A stretch of 64,000 nucleotides of DNA, taken from positions 126,001-190,000 of the forward strand of contig JAJEKV010000057.1 in assembly GCA_021234155.1 (NCBI GenBank), given 5' to 3'. Shown here one piece after another: positions 32,164 through 43,517 of this stretch. The stretch comes from Isoetes taiwanensis (Eukaryota; Streptophyta; Lycopodiopsida; Isoetales; Isoetaceae). Position 1 is the stretch's first letter. Every line of letters begins with the position of its first letter. A program made the position numbers and the translations under genes. A model generated the notes under the pieces. It searched no databases and was not told the DNA's origin. It saw nothing but the letters and a program-made list of their open reading frames with translations.

Positions 32164-33910
32164 ATGCGTCCAAACTTCACGCCAGAAGAACTCCTTTCTC
32201 AGACGGCATCTCGCTTGGAGCGTCATCATCGTCGGGAAACTGTTCGCGACATGTATGGATCTGCTTATGACATTGAGGGAGGCCACCTTCGGTCTAGGGC
32301 TCAGTCGGCGCCACCCACCCCTCGTGTCCTGTCTCGTCCCAGTTCCCCGCCCCAAGCGTGCAAACATTGCTCACAGCCTCAGTAACCTCATCACTATCAT
32401 GAGCCCTATCAGGCTCAACCTTCTCAACCTTACTTTCATACCCCTGAACATGCCTACATCCATCACTCTTCAGGCCATACGCCTCTTCCTTCACAACCAT
32501 CATCTCCCCCGGGTGGGCAGGGATATCCACAGGTCTCTTTTGCGCCTACCCAGGAATTTCCTTTCCCTACATTTCCCACCGCTCTTCCTGTTTACAACCT
32601 TACAGACCTCAAACCAAATGCTCAGGCACCTTCTGTCCCTCAACCGCAGTCACCCCTTCATCAAGGTCCTTCAGGCACCATGCCACCTCCAACTCCACCT
32701 CAATATCCTCACTATACTGTTCCTGTCCAGCAAAGCACTTTCACATCTACCTTTCAAACCCTTAAACTGACGTATCCCACCTTTGGCAACACGAAAGGCA
32801 AACCTTTAGACCAAAGTGCTCAGGCCCACATGGAAGAATTTGAGGCTCTAGCTGTCCTAAATGGTCATGCGCAACCTCAACTGAAATTCCACATCTTTTC
32901 CACCACCTTGCGTGGCTCTCCTCATCAATGGCTCATGTCCAACAAAAGCCATTGGAAACAAGATTGGTCAGAAATGAGAACTGCTTTTCTTTCTCACTAT
33001 GGGACCACGGACGATGATCAACTTCATCTCAAACAACTCAATGACCTTCAACAAGAGCCCACGGAGTCCGCCCGGGATTTTGCAGATTGTCTTCATATTC
33101 TCTTTCGGCAAGCTCAAAGGAGTACCCAACACGTAGAGCCATTTTGGTCCGGTTTCTCCAAGGACTTCCTCCAAATATTCGACTCATGATCAATACCTGC
33201 GTCCCAAGACGTTGGAGCAAAGCTATCGCCCTTGTCAATCACTTCGGTCAATGTTTCCTCCCCGCGGGCGGGGCTCTTCAAGAGCTCCCTTTCATTCCAC
33301 CTGTCATGGTTCCACAGATACCGCCCGGCCCTCAACACGCTAATCCACAGCGCAGTCAGATCTGGTGCCATATCTGCAAATACCAAGGCCACTTGGCGAA
33401 TGAGTGCAACTCAACCCATGGCCCGCCTCATTGCAAAAGATGCAACATGTGCAATCATGCCACGGAAGAGTGCACTCGCACTCATCCTACACCGCTCAAG
33501 CAACAAACTTCGTTTTCAAGTGCAAACAACACCTCAGCAACAATCGCACTATCAGCAGCCACCACTTCAGGCGCAACCAAATCAACTCTATCAGCAACAG
33601 GAGCAACAACGGGGACCCAACACACGTCCTCCTTTTGATCCTTCTAAAGCTCAGTGTTACCACTGTCAGGAATGGGGTCATACCACCACGGCGTGTCCTC
33701 AACTTCCACAAGTTCGTGTACGACTTCACGCACCAATCGGACCACATCGGTCCGCCTCACGGCTTACCAACTCTGGATTGCTAATGGCAAACAAGGCCCG
33801 AGATCCGTTCTTAAGCAGCCACCAAGAGCGCCTCAGCAATCACGCTATCAACCAGCTCCTGCAAATCAACCTCAGCTGGATCAACAAGCACAGGAATAAA
33901 TTTTTCAGGC
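32164..33910 (+). pseudogene. gag of the LTR retrotransposon (one stop, two frame changes)
   Basis: The frame opens MRPNFTPEELLSQTASRLER and has a TAA at 32,383. It continues through a Pro/Gln-rich linker into the capsid-like region (about 32,770-33,189): LKLTYPTFGNTKGKPLD, then SPHQWLMSNKSHW, LSHYGTTDDDQLHLKQLNDL and ESARDFADCLHILFRQ. This is the usual gypsy Gag pattern. After frame changes near 33,180 and 33,530 the zinc knuckles follow: WCHICKYQGHLANEC with CKRCNMCNHATEEC, and CYHCQEWGHTTTACP. Gag forms the virus-like particle and binds the RNA. Confidence 0.8.
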
Positions 33911-34147
33911 ACTAAATCCTCCAGTTCAGCCATCAAATTGGGTTGGTTTGGTTTCACGCCAGACTAGGGCGTCACGCCCCTTAACCATTATCCCTAATGG
34001 CACGCAGCCTGCCTTTGCAAATAAAGATTCCTCATGACGAAGAAAAAAGGTTCACTTTGCACCGACTTGGAGAAACTCATGCCGCATGTCATGCCTAAAG
34101 TTCGCCAAAGCATTTTGAACCTCATGCAAGCCTCTTGAAGGCGAACG

Positions 34148-35233
34148 TTGGCAAATGTTCATGCCACCACCAGAGCTCAACAACGCCAAGATACACCTTC
34201 CACATCTCAACCTCCATGCTCTCAGACATATCCCAATATTGCTGCCGAGGTTGACCTGCTCAAAGAAGTTGCTGCTTCCTTACCACGCACTCCAGCACCC
34301 GTGGATCCAGCAGATCCTTTTTCTCATGTGCCTCTGGAACTCCAAGAGGAGCTAGCCAAGATCAAAATTCCTTTAAGCTTGGCAACCATTTTGAAACTCT
34401 GTCCTGCTCTCAAGGACCAGTTACCACTCCCGACTGTTTTAGTTGGGGCTGTTGCTACCTCTACACCCACGGTCCATGCCACGGTGGGCAATCAACAAGT
34501 CAATCATGTTCAAATTGACGGGGGTAGTGCAGTCAATCTCATCACGGATAAACTCCGCAAACAAATGGGCATCAAACAACTCTTTCGTGCCCCATATGAT
34601 ATCAAATTGGCTAATGGCCATATCACAAGACCTCAAGGCGTCACGCCTCTTCTTCACATCAACATAGGTGATCTCCGATTCCCCATGGAATTTGGAGTTT
34701 GGAAGGCTGGCGAGGATCCAGGTGACTATGAAATGTTGGTCGGCAGACCTTTTCTCCGCCAGGCCAAGAGTATCCATTACTGGGCCACGGATCAGTTGGT
34801 CATCACTGATGGTCACCTCAATGCCACCATGGATTTGGAAACAGGCAAGATCATTTCTGTTGAACATGCTGAACCCTCTCTCTCAGACACAGATTCTGAG
34901 GAGGCTCAGAATATCTATCAAGTTCAGGCTCCACCTGCGACTCTGCCTCTGTCATCCTACCCCGAATATGCTGATCCTTGGGGAGAAATGACTCTTGATC
35001 AGTTTCAGGCTGTGGCTACTTTGCTTGACCCTTACCTGGATCCTTGCAATAGAATCCAACGTGTTGATCACTTTTCAGATGCTGCACCTCCTGCAACTCC
35101 TGTTGATGTACACGCTGTCCTAAAGCAACCTCTGCTGGATGAAACTCAGCAACCTCTCTTTTTCACCACGCAGAGTGCCACGCATCCCGTTATGCTTCAA
35201 CCACCGCCACATTGTCCGGGGACACGTAAGTGA
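34148..35233 (+). CDS. Protease region of the LTR retrotransposon (361 aa open)
   Basis: A long clean frame. The N-terminal part is Pro/Ala-rich. Around residues 115-135, NHVQIDGGSAVNLIT carries the D-G-G-S-A active-site loop of a retropepsin (aspartic protease, usually D-T/S-G), followed by LANGHI and the second-half motif EMLVGRPFLR near residue 200. The protease cuts Gag and Pol during particle maturation. The frame ends at 35,233 and homology to pol continues downstream only in broken frames. GGS for SGA/TGA at the active site is a variant common in plant gypsy elements. Confidence 0.75.
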   Translation: MANVHATTRAQQRQDTPSTSQPPCSQTYPNIAAEVDLLKEVAASLPRTPAPVDPADPFSHVPLELQEELAKIKIPLSLATILKLCPALKDQLPLPTVLVGAVATSTPTVHATVGNQQVNHVQIDGGSAVNLITDKLRKQMGIKQLFRAPYDIKLANGHITRPQGVTPLLHINIGDLRFPMEFGVWKAGEDPGDYEMLVGRPFLRQAKSIHYWATDQLVITDGHLNATMDLETGKIISVEHAEPSLSDTDSEEAQNIYQVQAPPATLPLSSYPEYADPWGEMTLDQFQAVATLLDPYLDPCNRIQRVDHFSDAAPPATPVDVHAVLKQPLLDETQQPLFFTTQSATHPVMLQPPPHCPGTRK

Positions 35234-35379
35234 TACCTCATATTCGACTCACGGTTGAGATCGTGGGCGGGGCAACAATCACCTGTCTCGCATTCTTTTC
35301 AAATCTTCCGCCCCTTATCATATCATAACAGGGCCGTCAAGCTCTTCAAAAAGTTCAAACACATTTTCGCCTGAAACTA

Positions 35380-36245
35380 CAGAGATCTTCGGGGAATCAA
35401 CAAAAGCTTGGGGGAACTCACCATTCCTACCAAATCTGATGCACGACCGCCTTTAGCAACGCGATGCATCGCTCAACCCTAATTACCGTGGATCGCCTCA
35501 AGGCGAAATTGACAAACTCCTTGCCGCAGTTTGATCTATGAGGTCAAACATTCGAATGGGTGAGCCCCATCGCCATTGCACTCAAACACAATGGTAAGAT
35601 CCGCGTCTCGGTGGCTACCGAAAACTCAATCGGAGCCACGCGAGGCGTGATCATTTTCCACTTCCCTTCACGCACCGTGTTCGGAAGAGGTTGCCGGACA
35701 TGAAATGTACTCCTTCATGGATGGTTTTTTTCGCTACAATCAGATCTCAATCAAAGAATCTGATCAACTCAAGACTACTTTCACCACCCCAGGGGCACTT
35801 TTTTGCCTACAAGGTGGTTCCTTTTGGCTTATCAAACTCTCCATCCACGCTTCAACGCATCATGCTCTCGCTTTTTCATGATTTCATGAAGGAAAATCCC
35901 TTCTTACAAATTTTTCAAGATGACTTCTCTTACACGCCCATGGCTGACCATTTGATAAATTGGAACTCGCCTTTCGAAATGTGATGAGTCCGCATTAGTC
36001 TCAATCCGAGAAATGCACCTTTTATGCCACCTCAAGAGTTCTGTTAGGCCACGCTGTCGCAAAAACATGTATCACCACCGATCCCGCCAAAATCGGGCCA
36101 GTGCTCAAGGCTCAAGCACCAGCCAATATCAAGGAGACACACGCCTCTTTCCCGGGTAAGGTCAATTATTACTCCACCTTCATTCCCGGACTGAAAAAGC
36201 CATTGCGGTCCCATTCATAAACTCACGGGTGATGAATCCACCCGG
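35380..36245 (+). pseudogene. Reverse transcriptase region, decayed
   Basis: Pieces in different frames: YQISIKESDQL-like text around 35,740, TTFTTPG at 35,778, then PFGLSNSPSTLQRIML at 35,821-35,870 (the PFGLxNAPxxFQ motif of gypsy RT) and FLQIFQDDFS at 35,905 (the YxDD catalytic box, as FQDD). The N-terminal fingers are barely readable. Several stops and frameshifts show it cannot act as written. Confidence 0.75.
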
Positions 36246-36730
36246 GCTTGGAATTCCCGGTGGATGCCGCTTCCAACAGCTTGAAGCTTTTTGCTTACTC
36301 GTGCTCCGGTACTTTGTTCCTCCTCAATGGGACAAGCCCTTTCATGTTCATGTCGATGTCTCCGGCGTTTGCTATTGGAGCCGTTCTTTCTCAAGAATAT
36401 GATGCGCCATTAATTTACAAACCAAATCGATACGCCCGCCAGAAAAACTCAATTTGGCCGAAATGCAACTATTCCCGCCACGAGCGCGAAGCTTTGAGTC
36501 TCATTTTCTCGTGTCCAACGCTTCCGTCACTACCTTTTGGGCAGTCAAATCAAGTTCTTTGTTGACCACCAAGCACTCCTTTATTTGATCAACAAATCCA
36601 CGCCCACGGGCCGCATTGCTCGTTGGGTCCTTCTTCTCCAAGAATTTGCCCCTTTTGAAATTGTTCACAAGGCCGCAAAAATCTCATGTTGTCCCGGATT
36701 ATCTTTCACGCATCCACACAGATGATCCCT
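36246..36730 (+). pseudogene. RNase H region, decayed
   Basis: FHVHVDVS-like text near 36,340, AIGAVLSQE at 36,385, a PARKTQ/NLAEM-like stretch near 36,440, HEREALSLIF at 36,480 (usually YxxxEKExLAxV) and FFVDHQALLYLINK at 36,550-36,600. This is the standard gypsy RNase H layout, removing RNA during cDNA synthesis. Frames change several times. Confidence 0.7.
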
Positions 36731-37029
36731 CAACTGGAGTCTCAGACGCCTTTCCGGACGCTCAACTCTTTTTAGTCACGGCCACACCACATTGGTTCCA
36801 TGATTTTCAGCGGTACCTCCTCAAAGGTGCTCTTCCACCGTAAGACGCTGACGCCTTTCTCACCTTAGCGGCAATCCTGCCGACATCAATTTCTCCGCCG
36901 CTGAGGTCGTGGACTACACCATGGTTGTAGGACATCTCTACAAAAGGGTAAGGATACCATCCTTCGACGCTGTGTTCTACCTCATGAAGTTCCAGATATT
37001 GTTCGAGAAGCTCATCAAGGGCTAGGTGG

Positions 37030-37743
37030 TGGTCATTTTCATGGTGACAACACGCGGCGCGAAAAATCCTTCTAGCCGGGTATTTTTGGCCCACGCTCTT
37101 CAAAGACGCCACGCCCACGCCGCGCGCGTGTGATGCTTGCCCGGCGTGTGGGTCGGCCGACGGCCGCGGACGCTCTTCCCTTGACGCCGGGCCGCCACGC
37201 CACTTCCCTTCAAAGAAATGGGGAATGGATTTTGTGGGACCCATTGACCCTCCTCTAGCGGCACACCCGCGTCTCGCTACATTCGTTCTCTCACTGACCA
37301 CGCTACCAAATGGGCGGAAGCTTGCGCACTTCCGGACAACACCGCAGCCGGACAACCCGGGGTCCTTTATCAACAAATCATCACGCTGATTCGCTGCCCC
37401 ACGGAGCTGGTCGATCGTGGTGTCCATTTCATCAATCATACTATCAAGGAGCCGACGGATTATCTCCCTCGATACATCATCACAAGAGCACACCTTACTA
37501 TCCTCAAGGTAATGGTTTGGCGTAAAGCAACAACAAAACTCGGGTCACCATTCTCAAGAAAATTTGTGACGCTTCACGCATATGCATCGCAAACAAAACT
37601 TCCTAATGTTCTTTGGGCCTACAACACTTGTTTCAAAATAGCTACGTGGACACACTCCTTTCAAATTGGTTTATGGTCGAAGAAGCTCATGCCGCTTGAA
37701 TACATCCTTCCAACACTCCGCTTTCAACTCACGCCCATAATCC
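37030..37743 (+). pseudogene. Integrase core, N-terminal and catalytic part, decayed
   Basis: A Cys pair with spacing like the HHCC zinc finger (CDACPACG near 37,130), then KKWGMDFVGPIDP at 37,213 with the first catalytic Asp, DRGVHFINHT near 37,410 with the second Asp, and HHKSTPYYPQGNGLAE around 37,480-37,520 with the Glu. The D,D-35-E core is thus recognisable across several frames. The coding text is cut by the Mutator-like MITE at 37,744. Confidence 0.75.
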
Positions 37744-38012
37744 GGGGGATAGGTTAAATGCGTATGAAATTATTTTTCGGGCGATTATAAAGTACAAAAA
37801 TACGTATTTTTGGAAAAATCATTATTTTTAAATTTAATACTCGGCCGTGGGAAAAAAAGTTCACGTAAAGCGAAACCTGTTTATTTCAACTACGCTGAAC
37901 TTTTTCAGCTAAAAACCTTAGTTTAAACTTCTGAAATAATTTTAAATTTCGCGTGCGAAAACATTGTTTAAACTTCTGTGGCTACATTCAGGCGTTTAAA
38001 CCTTCGGTTAAA

Positions 38013-38060
<48 letters not shown>

Positions 38061-38461
38061 CGCGTAAAAGCGAAACCTTGATTTAAACTCTGAATAGCAG
38101 CGTAAGCAAAAGCGGAAGGTTTAAACGCAGCCCGAAAAAAAAATTTCAGCGATTTTTTTCGAAACCTTCAATTCCCTTCTGTGGCAATTCAGCGTAAGCA
38201 AAGCAGGAAGGTTTAAACTAAAAGCGAAAATTTTTTTTTTTTTTTTTTTTTGTTTAAATCGAAGGTTTTCGCTTTTACGCTGGAACAGCTTTTAGAAGCG
38301 AAATGGTTTCGCTTCTGGCGAAAGTAAGGTTTTCGCTTTACGCCGAATTTTTTTCGACGGGAATTTTTTGGGCGTATTTTTTGACGTATTAAACGCCAAA
38401 TTTGTGCCGATCAAACGAAAATACGACACGATAAAACGATACAATATTGAACCTATCCCCG
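37744..38461. mobile_element. Mutator-like MITE (718 bp)
   Basis: Ends GGGGATAGGTT (left) and AACCTATCCCC (right), flanked by the 9-bp duplication CCATAATCC (37,735-37,743 and 38,462-38,470). A 9-bp duplication suits Mutator-like elements. The interior is A/T-rich, with repeated GTTTAAAC and GCGAAACCTT words in both orientations and an (AT)n tract. No transposase. One terminal base pair is mismatched, so boundaries may shift by one or two bases. Confidence 0.75.
38019..38057. repeat. (AT)n microsatellite
   Basis: About 20 AT dinucleotides inside the Mutator-like MITE, preceded by an A run. A likely unstable or extruding site. Confidence 0.9.
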
Positions 38462-38875
38462 CCATAATCCGGGTCTTCCATAATCCGCTTCTTTGCCTCA
38501 AAGAAAAGGTCTATCAATTAGAACAGCTTGGATGAACTTGAAGGGATGCTTATATTCGTGTTCTTCATGGGCAACAGTTGCAAAAATCTTTACATGACAA
38601 ACGCCCAAGACAAAAACATTCAAAGAAGGAGATTTGGTTCTTCTTTATGATTCTCGGTGACAAAAATTTTCCGGTAAACTTAAGTTTCGTTGGTGGGCCC
38701 TTATCAAATTGTTCAAGTGGTTCGACCCAGCGTTTTCCAACTGGCCGAAGTTAGATGGCACTCCATTACCTACACGGTTAATGGCTTTAAGCCTCAAAAC
38801 ATTTCATCACCACGTAAAGCGAAAATCAACAAAACGTATACAGCTCAAGAAGCAAACACAAATGATAGTGACTAA
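38462..38875 (+). pseudogene. Integrase C-terminal part, decayed
   Basis: After the MITE the text resumes, with KLSLVGGPYQIVQVV-like residues and QLAEVRWHSITYTVNGFKPQ at 38,690-38,810. GPYQI...V.....L is the usual C-terminal (GPY/F) module of gypsy integrases. Frames are broken before 38,690. Confidence 0.65.
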
Positions 38876-41800
38876 AACGGCGGCATATTATATTATAAGT
38901 GGATATTTTTACAAAATGCGGGCCGACCCGGCTATTTCCGCTATGGGCACCGCCTATATACAAAAGCGGGCTCGAGCCCTATCTACTAAAAACCTAAGAG
39001 GAAAAACCCTCTACTCGGGTTGGAGGAGGTAATGCGAGAGGAGGTGGTAGAGGTTCCTTTCGGGGTCCCGGCGAAGGTGCGAACCACCTCCATTCCGTTG
39101 GTATTTGGATCGGGATGTTCACCATCCCTTTAACACCAGCCATCCATTCATGAGCCACGATTGTGGCGGCGCGAGGTCCGAACATAGTTCATTTTGCAAG
39201 TAATCCACTCCTGACAGTTGGTGGGCATAGTGCAGTTCTCGTTCAAACCAGCAGCCGGCATGCTCAGCGCCATCGGATGTCTTCGCTTCACTCCCGGTTC
39301 GTCTTATATAGCCAACCGAGGAGCTGCTTGTCGACGTGGACCAATTAGAAATTACCGTGTTTTGCAATGCAAGGCTCTTTCTAAACTGAGAATCTTTTTC
39401 TCCCGCCAAGATATCTAACAAAGGGTACCCTCGACACATCTGCTTTTAATGATATCCCACTTCGAGTTACCAGCATTAAATGCCATTGCTTCTTTTCATA
39501 CCCGTCAAACATTAATATGTGTCCTTTGGCCACCTGTCACATCCGATCCTTCTCTCACGTCTCATCTTCACCATTCATTGCTTCTCCCTTAAGTTGTTCG
39601 GGGACTTAGCCAAATTTTTGCCTCTCAATCCCCTCCTTGGCATCTTTCGACACCTGGCACCATCAACGGCTACAGTTTCGCCCTTATCATACCCCTTCGC
39701 CTCCAATTGCGCGCCCTAAACCTTTTCGTCTCTCTGCGCCTTCGTCCTTCGTTCTCTGCTCTCCGCCTTCTTCACCTGAGTCCATACATTAAGCCTTTTT
39801 TATGGCGACCCCAAACTTTCTACACTTCAAGCTTCTCGCTCCAAGGGATCGACTCTTTTCGGTCTATGTCTTTCTCGGCCCACCTTTCGAGGCCCTTGTT
39901 GATCTGAGTCGGAAGTTCGCGGCGCCACAAGCTTCTGAATTTTCACAAATGGAGCTCCGACCCAAATCGGCGCAATTGCAAAGTAGTTCATAGCACACAT
40001 CGTCAACAGCCGGAAGGATTTTACGCTCTGGTGGTCGATGGCACCACCATTTTACTTACTCGGCAAGATTTGATTTACGAGGTATTCCATCCCTTTGCAA
40101 AAACCTTCATCTCTTGGGCTGCTACGGGATATGGGCGTCCTTTCGTTTAGTATTTGTTGCTTATCAAGCAAACCCGAGATCGCCTCACAAATATTGCCAA
40201 ACCACATGAGACTTTTTGTGAAGTTTACGTGGAGAAAATTGCTTGGGCATTCCATTAAGAATACCCACATCAATAAGCCGTTTTACAATATAGTCATCAA
40301 CGCCCATCACTCCAATCATGTTGATTGGCCACACTCTTAATTCTACCACCTTCTTCAAAGAAGGCCGCTTTCCCAGGGCTACTCCCTCCTCTCTCTGAAA
40401 TTTCCGTGGGAGGCCATCTTCCAGGCCCTCATTAGTCATTATCTTCTGTTCTTGAGAGCCCTTCCACTTCCCATACCTCCACTCGGCGCTCTCTACATTC
40501 CCGGCATCAAACTCAACAAAATTTTGTACCTTCATGCCGGACCTCCCTCATCTGTTCAACCTCGGACCACTGCATGTTGTTGTATCCTCTTCCTCCTCAC
40601 GAGGCCACGCCTACCCATTCTGCCATGCCTCTCAACAATCTCGAACCACAGCGTAAGGGGCCCTGAACCTCCCCCATCCTCGGCAGACTCTGTACAAATT
40701 CCAGCAAGATGTTCAAGCGGCTGCCATGCGGCTACAAAAGCGTCGAGGCAGCTCTCATGGCGGTGTTCAGCGTCCACGAGGCTTCCGATGTTGTTCAAAG
40801 AGACCTTCAAAGCCGCCATTGCACAAGTTGCAACTTTGGAGGCCCAATTCAAAACAAGCACGGAGCTCTCTTACAGCCCCATATCGATCTCACAAGTGCA
40901 CGTGATCGACCAGCCTCCTTGCGAGATCAACAGATCAGCTCCAATCCAAATTCGGGACTTATTGGAACAAAACAAGTCCAAAGATACTCTCCGGGTGAAA
41001 AGGAGAAACACATTGCTAAGCTCGACGCCTTGTACTCGTTCGAGCTTTGTGACAATTACAACACTCAAGTTCAAAACCTCACCGAAATTGAAACTCGACT
41101 CACCTCCCTTGAAGCTCAAGAAAACACGCCACCAATCGCTTAACGCCCCTCCGCATCACCGTTGGAGGTTCGAAACAAAAAGTCATCGATGATGCGAGAT
41201 TGCCACACTACGCCTCCATACTCTCGGGCAATCCTCTTCACATGCCACGCTTCCGCAAACGGGTCCGCGATCATCCCGCTTTTGTTAGAACAGAGAATCG
41301 GATCCGTGACCTTGAACATCAGCTCCAGCAAAGCGCTTCAATCTGGCGAGGAAGCCCAAAAACAAATAGGAGGGATATCTTGAAATTGCTACCAACATCC
41401 CGGTGGACTTCTACTCCTTCCAAATATCTTGACTATATGGTGGCCCGGACGCACCTCTTTCTTTTGAAGTGGTACACTACCAATGGCCAAGTTCATCAAC
41501 CGCCATTCAACGATTGTGGACTTCCTTCGGATCTGGCCGATCTTTCTATAGAAGATAAGGGTTTATTTTGTGCACTCTTAGTCTTTGAACAACTCACGGT
41601 TGAAGATCCCGAATTAGTCATCTTTCGAGTTGTTCAGCCCATGGCATATGTTTTTCATGACTTCTACCCCGCGGATCTCCGTGATAAATTCCGGATGAGG
41701 CCCATCGTGTTTTTAGAGGCAACTCCAATGCTTTGCTTGGTTGTTATCAACCACCAACAAATATTTCAAGGATCCCGCCAGGCCTCGGACTTTTGAACAG

Positions 41801-42763
41801 AGTACATGCCCGAATTGCTCGGATTTACCTACGTGGCGGGCAAACGTTGGAACAGTCAACAAGAATCCGGCACACCACGATGATCTCAATTTGCCAGATT
41901 TATATGCAAAGACTTGGGAGGCTACAATCAACTCCGTGGGCCTTCGGAAAGCAAGACCATCCCCACCTGTTGGGTCAATTCTCCTCGCCTATCAATTACT
42001 CTCTACTTGAATGGGACCATTGGTGTCGTGCTTTTGATCAAAATCTTGTTCAAGCATTTCGAGACATGGCTCGCAACCCACGACACGCGCATGCTTCCCT
42101 CTCCATATGCTTCCTTAGGAGCCCCTCCACTACACGGTTCCTTTCTTCCGACCGGGCAACTTCCCTTTTTGGACGAAGGTCATGGATGGCCACGCCGGGT
42201 CGACTCACCAGATCTCCACGGATCTCCGGTGGGATCCCGATTTGTCGACGCTCAACTGGGAGGATAATGCCACTTTGGACACTACTGAAAATTGGATTTA
42301 TATCGGTAATGGCGTGGTTGGCAAAAGCACCGCGATGCCTTGCATGGTCTTGATACCTTGCGGAGAATCGCCACCTCCTCCCGACCCCTTTCGTCCGCGT
42401 CAAAGCTGGTTTCTATGCGGCTCTCAAATGCATCCCGTCAGCTCTTTAAATCGGCGTCAATCTTTCCTTTGCAGAACCCGAATGCCCGTCAATGCCTTCG
42501 GTCTCCAAACCCGCCTTCTCATGGAGTGCCCGGTTTGTTCCTTGACCGCCCATGCTGCCTGGAAGACATGGTGCGCTCTCACTTCCTCATTGAGGCCCAT
42601 CACGCCTGGGCTCAACACCCCCTCAAGCTCTTCAAACCGCCCGGGACCTCATTGCTCATTACCATAATGGCGCCCGACCTCATTCCCGTGAGGATCACTT
42701 TCCGACTGCTGGTTTCCCGCCCTCAGAAGCCATTCCTCCTTTTCTTCAGACTGAGTGTCGTTT
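38876..42763 (+). pseudogene. Extra 3' coding-like region between integrase and 3' LTR
   Basis: About 3.9 kb with several long open pieces on the element's strand, for example 41,200-41,796 (198 aa: YMVARTHLFLLKWYTTNGQV, LSIEDKGLFCALLVFEQL) and 40,709-41,143 (144 aa: EKHIAKLDALYSFELCDNY). A short stretch near 40,010-40,150 reads GFYALVVDGTTILLTRQDL, then LIYEVFHPFAKTFISW. The pieces suit one long protein broken by frameshifts. Plant gypsy groups such as Athila and Tat carry extra ORFs near this place, some called envelope-like. I see no signal peptide or clear membrane anchor, so I do not call it an envelope. Function unknown. Confidence 0.45.
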
Positions 42764-42775
42764 GGTGGGGGGGAG
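42764..42775 (+). promoter_or_regulatory. Polypurine tract
   Basis: GGTGGGGGGGAG directly before the 3' LTR start TGTTAG, the usual primer site for plus-strand cDNA synthesis. One T interrupts it. Confidence 0.75.
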
Positions 42776-43369
42776 TGTTAGTCCTGTGCCTCCTGGTTCA
42801 GGACTATTCATGCACACGACAAACCAGGTCAAGCTCAAGGATCCACAGTCAGCCACGGGTCAGCCATCAAAGGCCCAGCAGAAGACCAAGCAGCAGACCA
42901 CGCAGTCAAAGCCTGGGGCTGCCATCAAGAGGCGCCGCTCAGACAAGTGATGGCCCGCCACCGCCCGCGTCAGCGTCAGCGTGATTCTAGGCACTTCAAG
43001 AGGCACCGCCAACATTCCTGCAAATCAGGCCTCCTTCCAGGAGTCGGCACCGAGATCAGTCAGAGTGTCTATATTGGGCCAAAGGCCATTGTACTATATA
43101 TATGATTAGAGCTAGCACATGAAGGCTAGATGAGTTTTGAGTCTTGTCTCTTTTCAGTCTTCTCTCTATTGCGAGAGCTCATGTATGTTCATCATTGATA
43201 TCAAGGAAGCTTATCATTTTCCTCTCATTGTTCTTTTTCATTACGCTTTCTTCTTCTTGTTCTCTTCTTGCAAATCCCGCGTGACATAGTCCCCCGGACT
43301 CTCCTGTTAGATCCACGGGTCCTCACAGAGGGCTGTCTTCCAGGAGTTCCCGAACCCAGACCCCAAACA
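42776..43369 (+). repeat. 3' LTR (594 bp)
   Basis: Starts TGTTAGTCCTG, ends CCCCAAACA, followed by CGCTC. It lacks the hAT-like MITE of the 5' LTR and so gives the empty site GGTCAAGCTCAAGG. Confidence 0.92.
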
Positions 43370-43517
43370 CGCTCTCCAAGCACCTCCAAGCACACCGGAC
43401 CAACCACGAAAAGCAGCGCGTCCGGACGGGTGCTTTTGTACCCCAATATCTAACTTAGACCCTTAGCCAAGCCTTATATCCAAGGGCAAGAACAAGCTGT
43501 GGGATAGGACAAGAACC

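Larger units (their letters stand above)
30798..43369 (+). mobile_element. Ty3/gypsy-like LTR retrotransposon (12,572 bp) inserted in copy 4
   Basis: It is bounded by TGTTAG...CAAACA LTRs and a 5-bp target duplication. Inside, on the plus strand, are gag, protease, reverse transcriptase, RNase H and integrase in the gypsy order, followed by about 3.9 kb of extra coding-like sequence before a polypurine tract and the 3' LTR. The coding region is broken by several stops and frameshifts, least in gag and protease. A hAT-like MITE sits in the 5' LTR and a Mutator-like MITE in the integrase, so the element has been resident long enough to receive two insertions. The primer-binding site right after the 5' LTR was not recognised. 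Confidence 0.93.

Noticed and set aside
38876-42763. Envelope gene in the LTR element
   Set aside because: No signal peptide, cleavage site or membrane anchor seen. Left as an unknown extra coding region.
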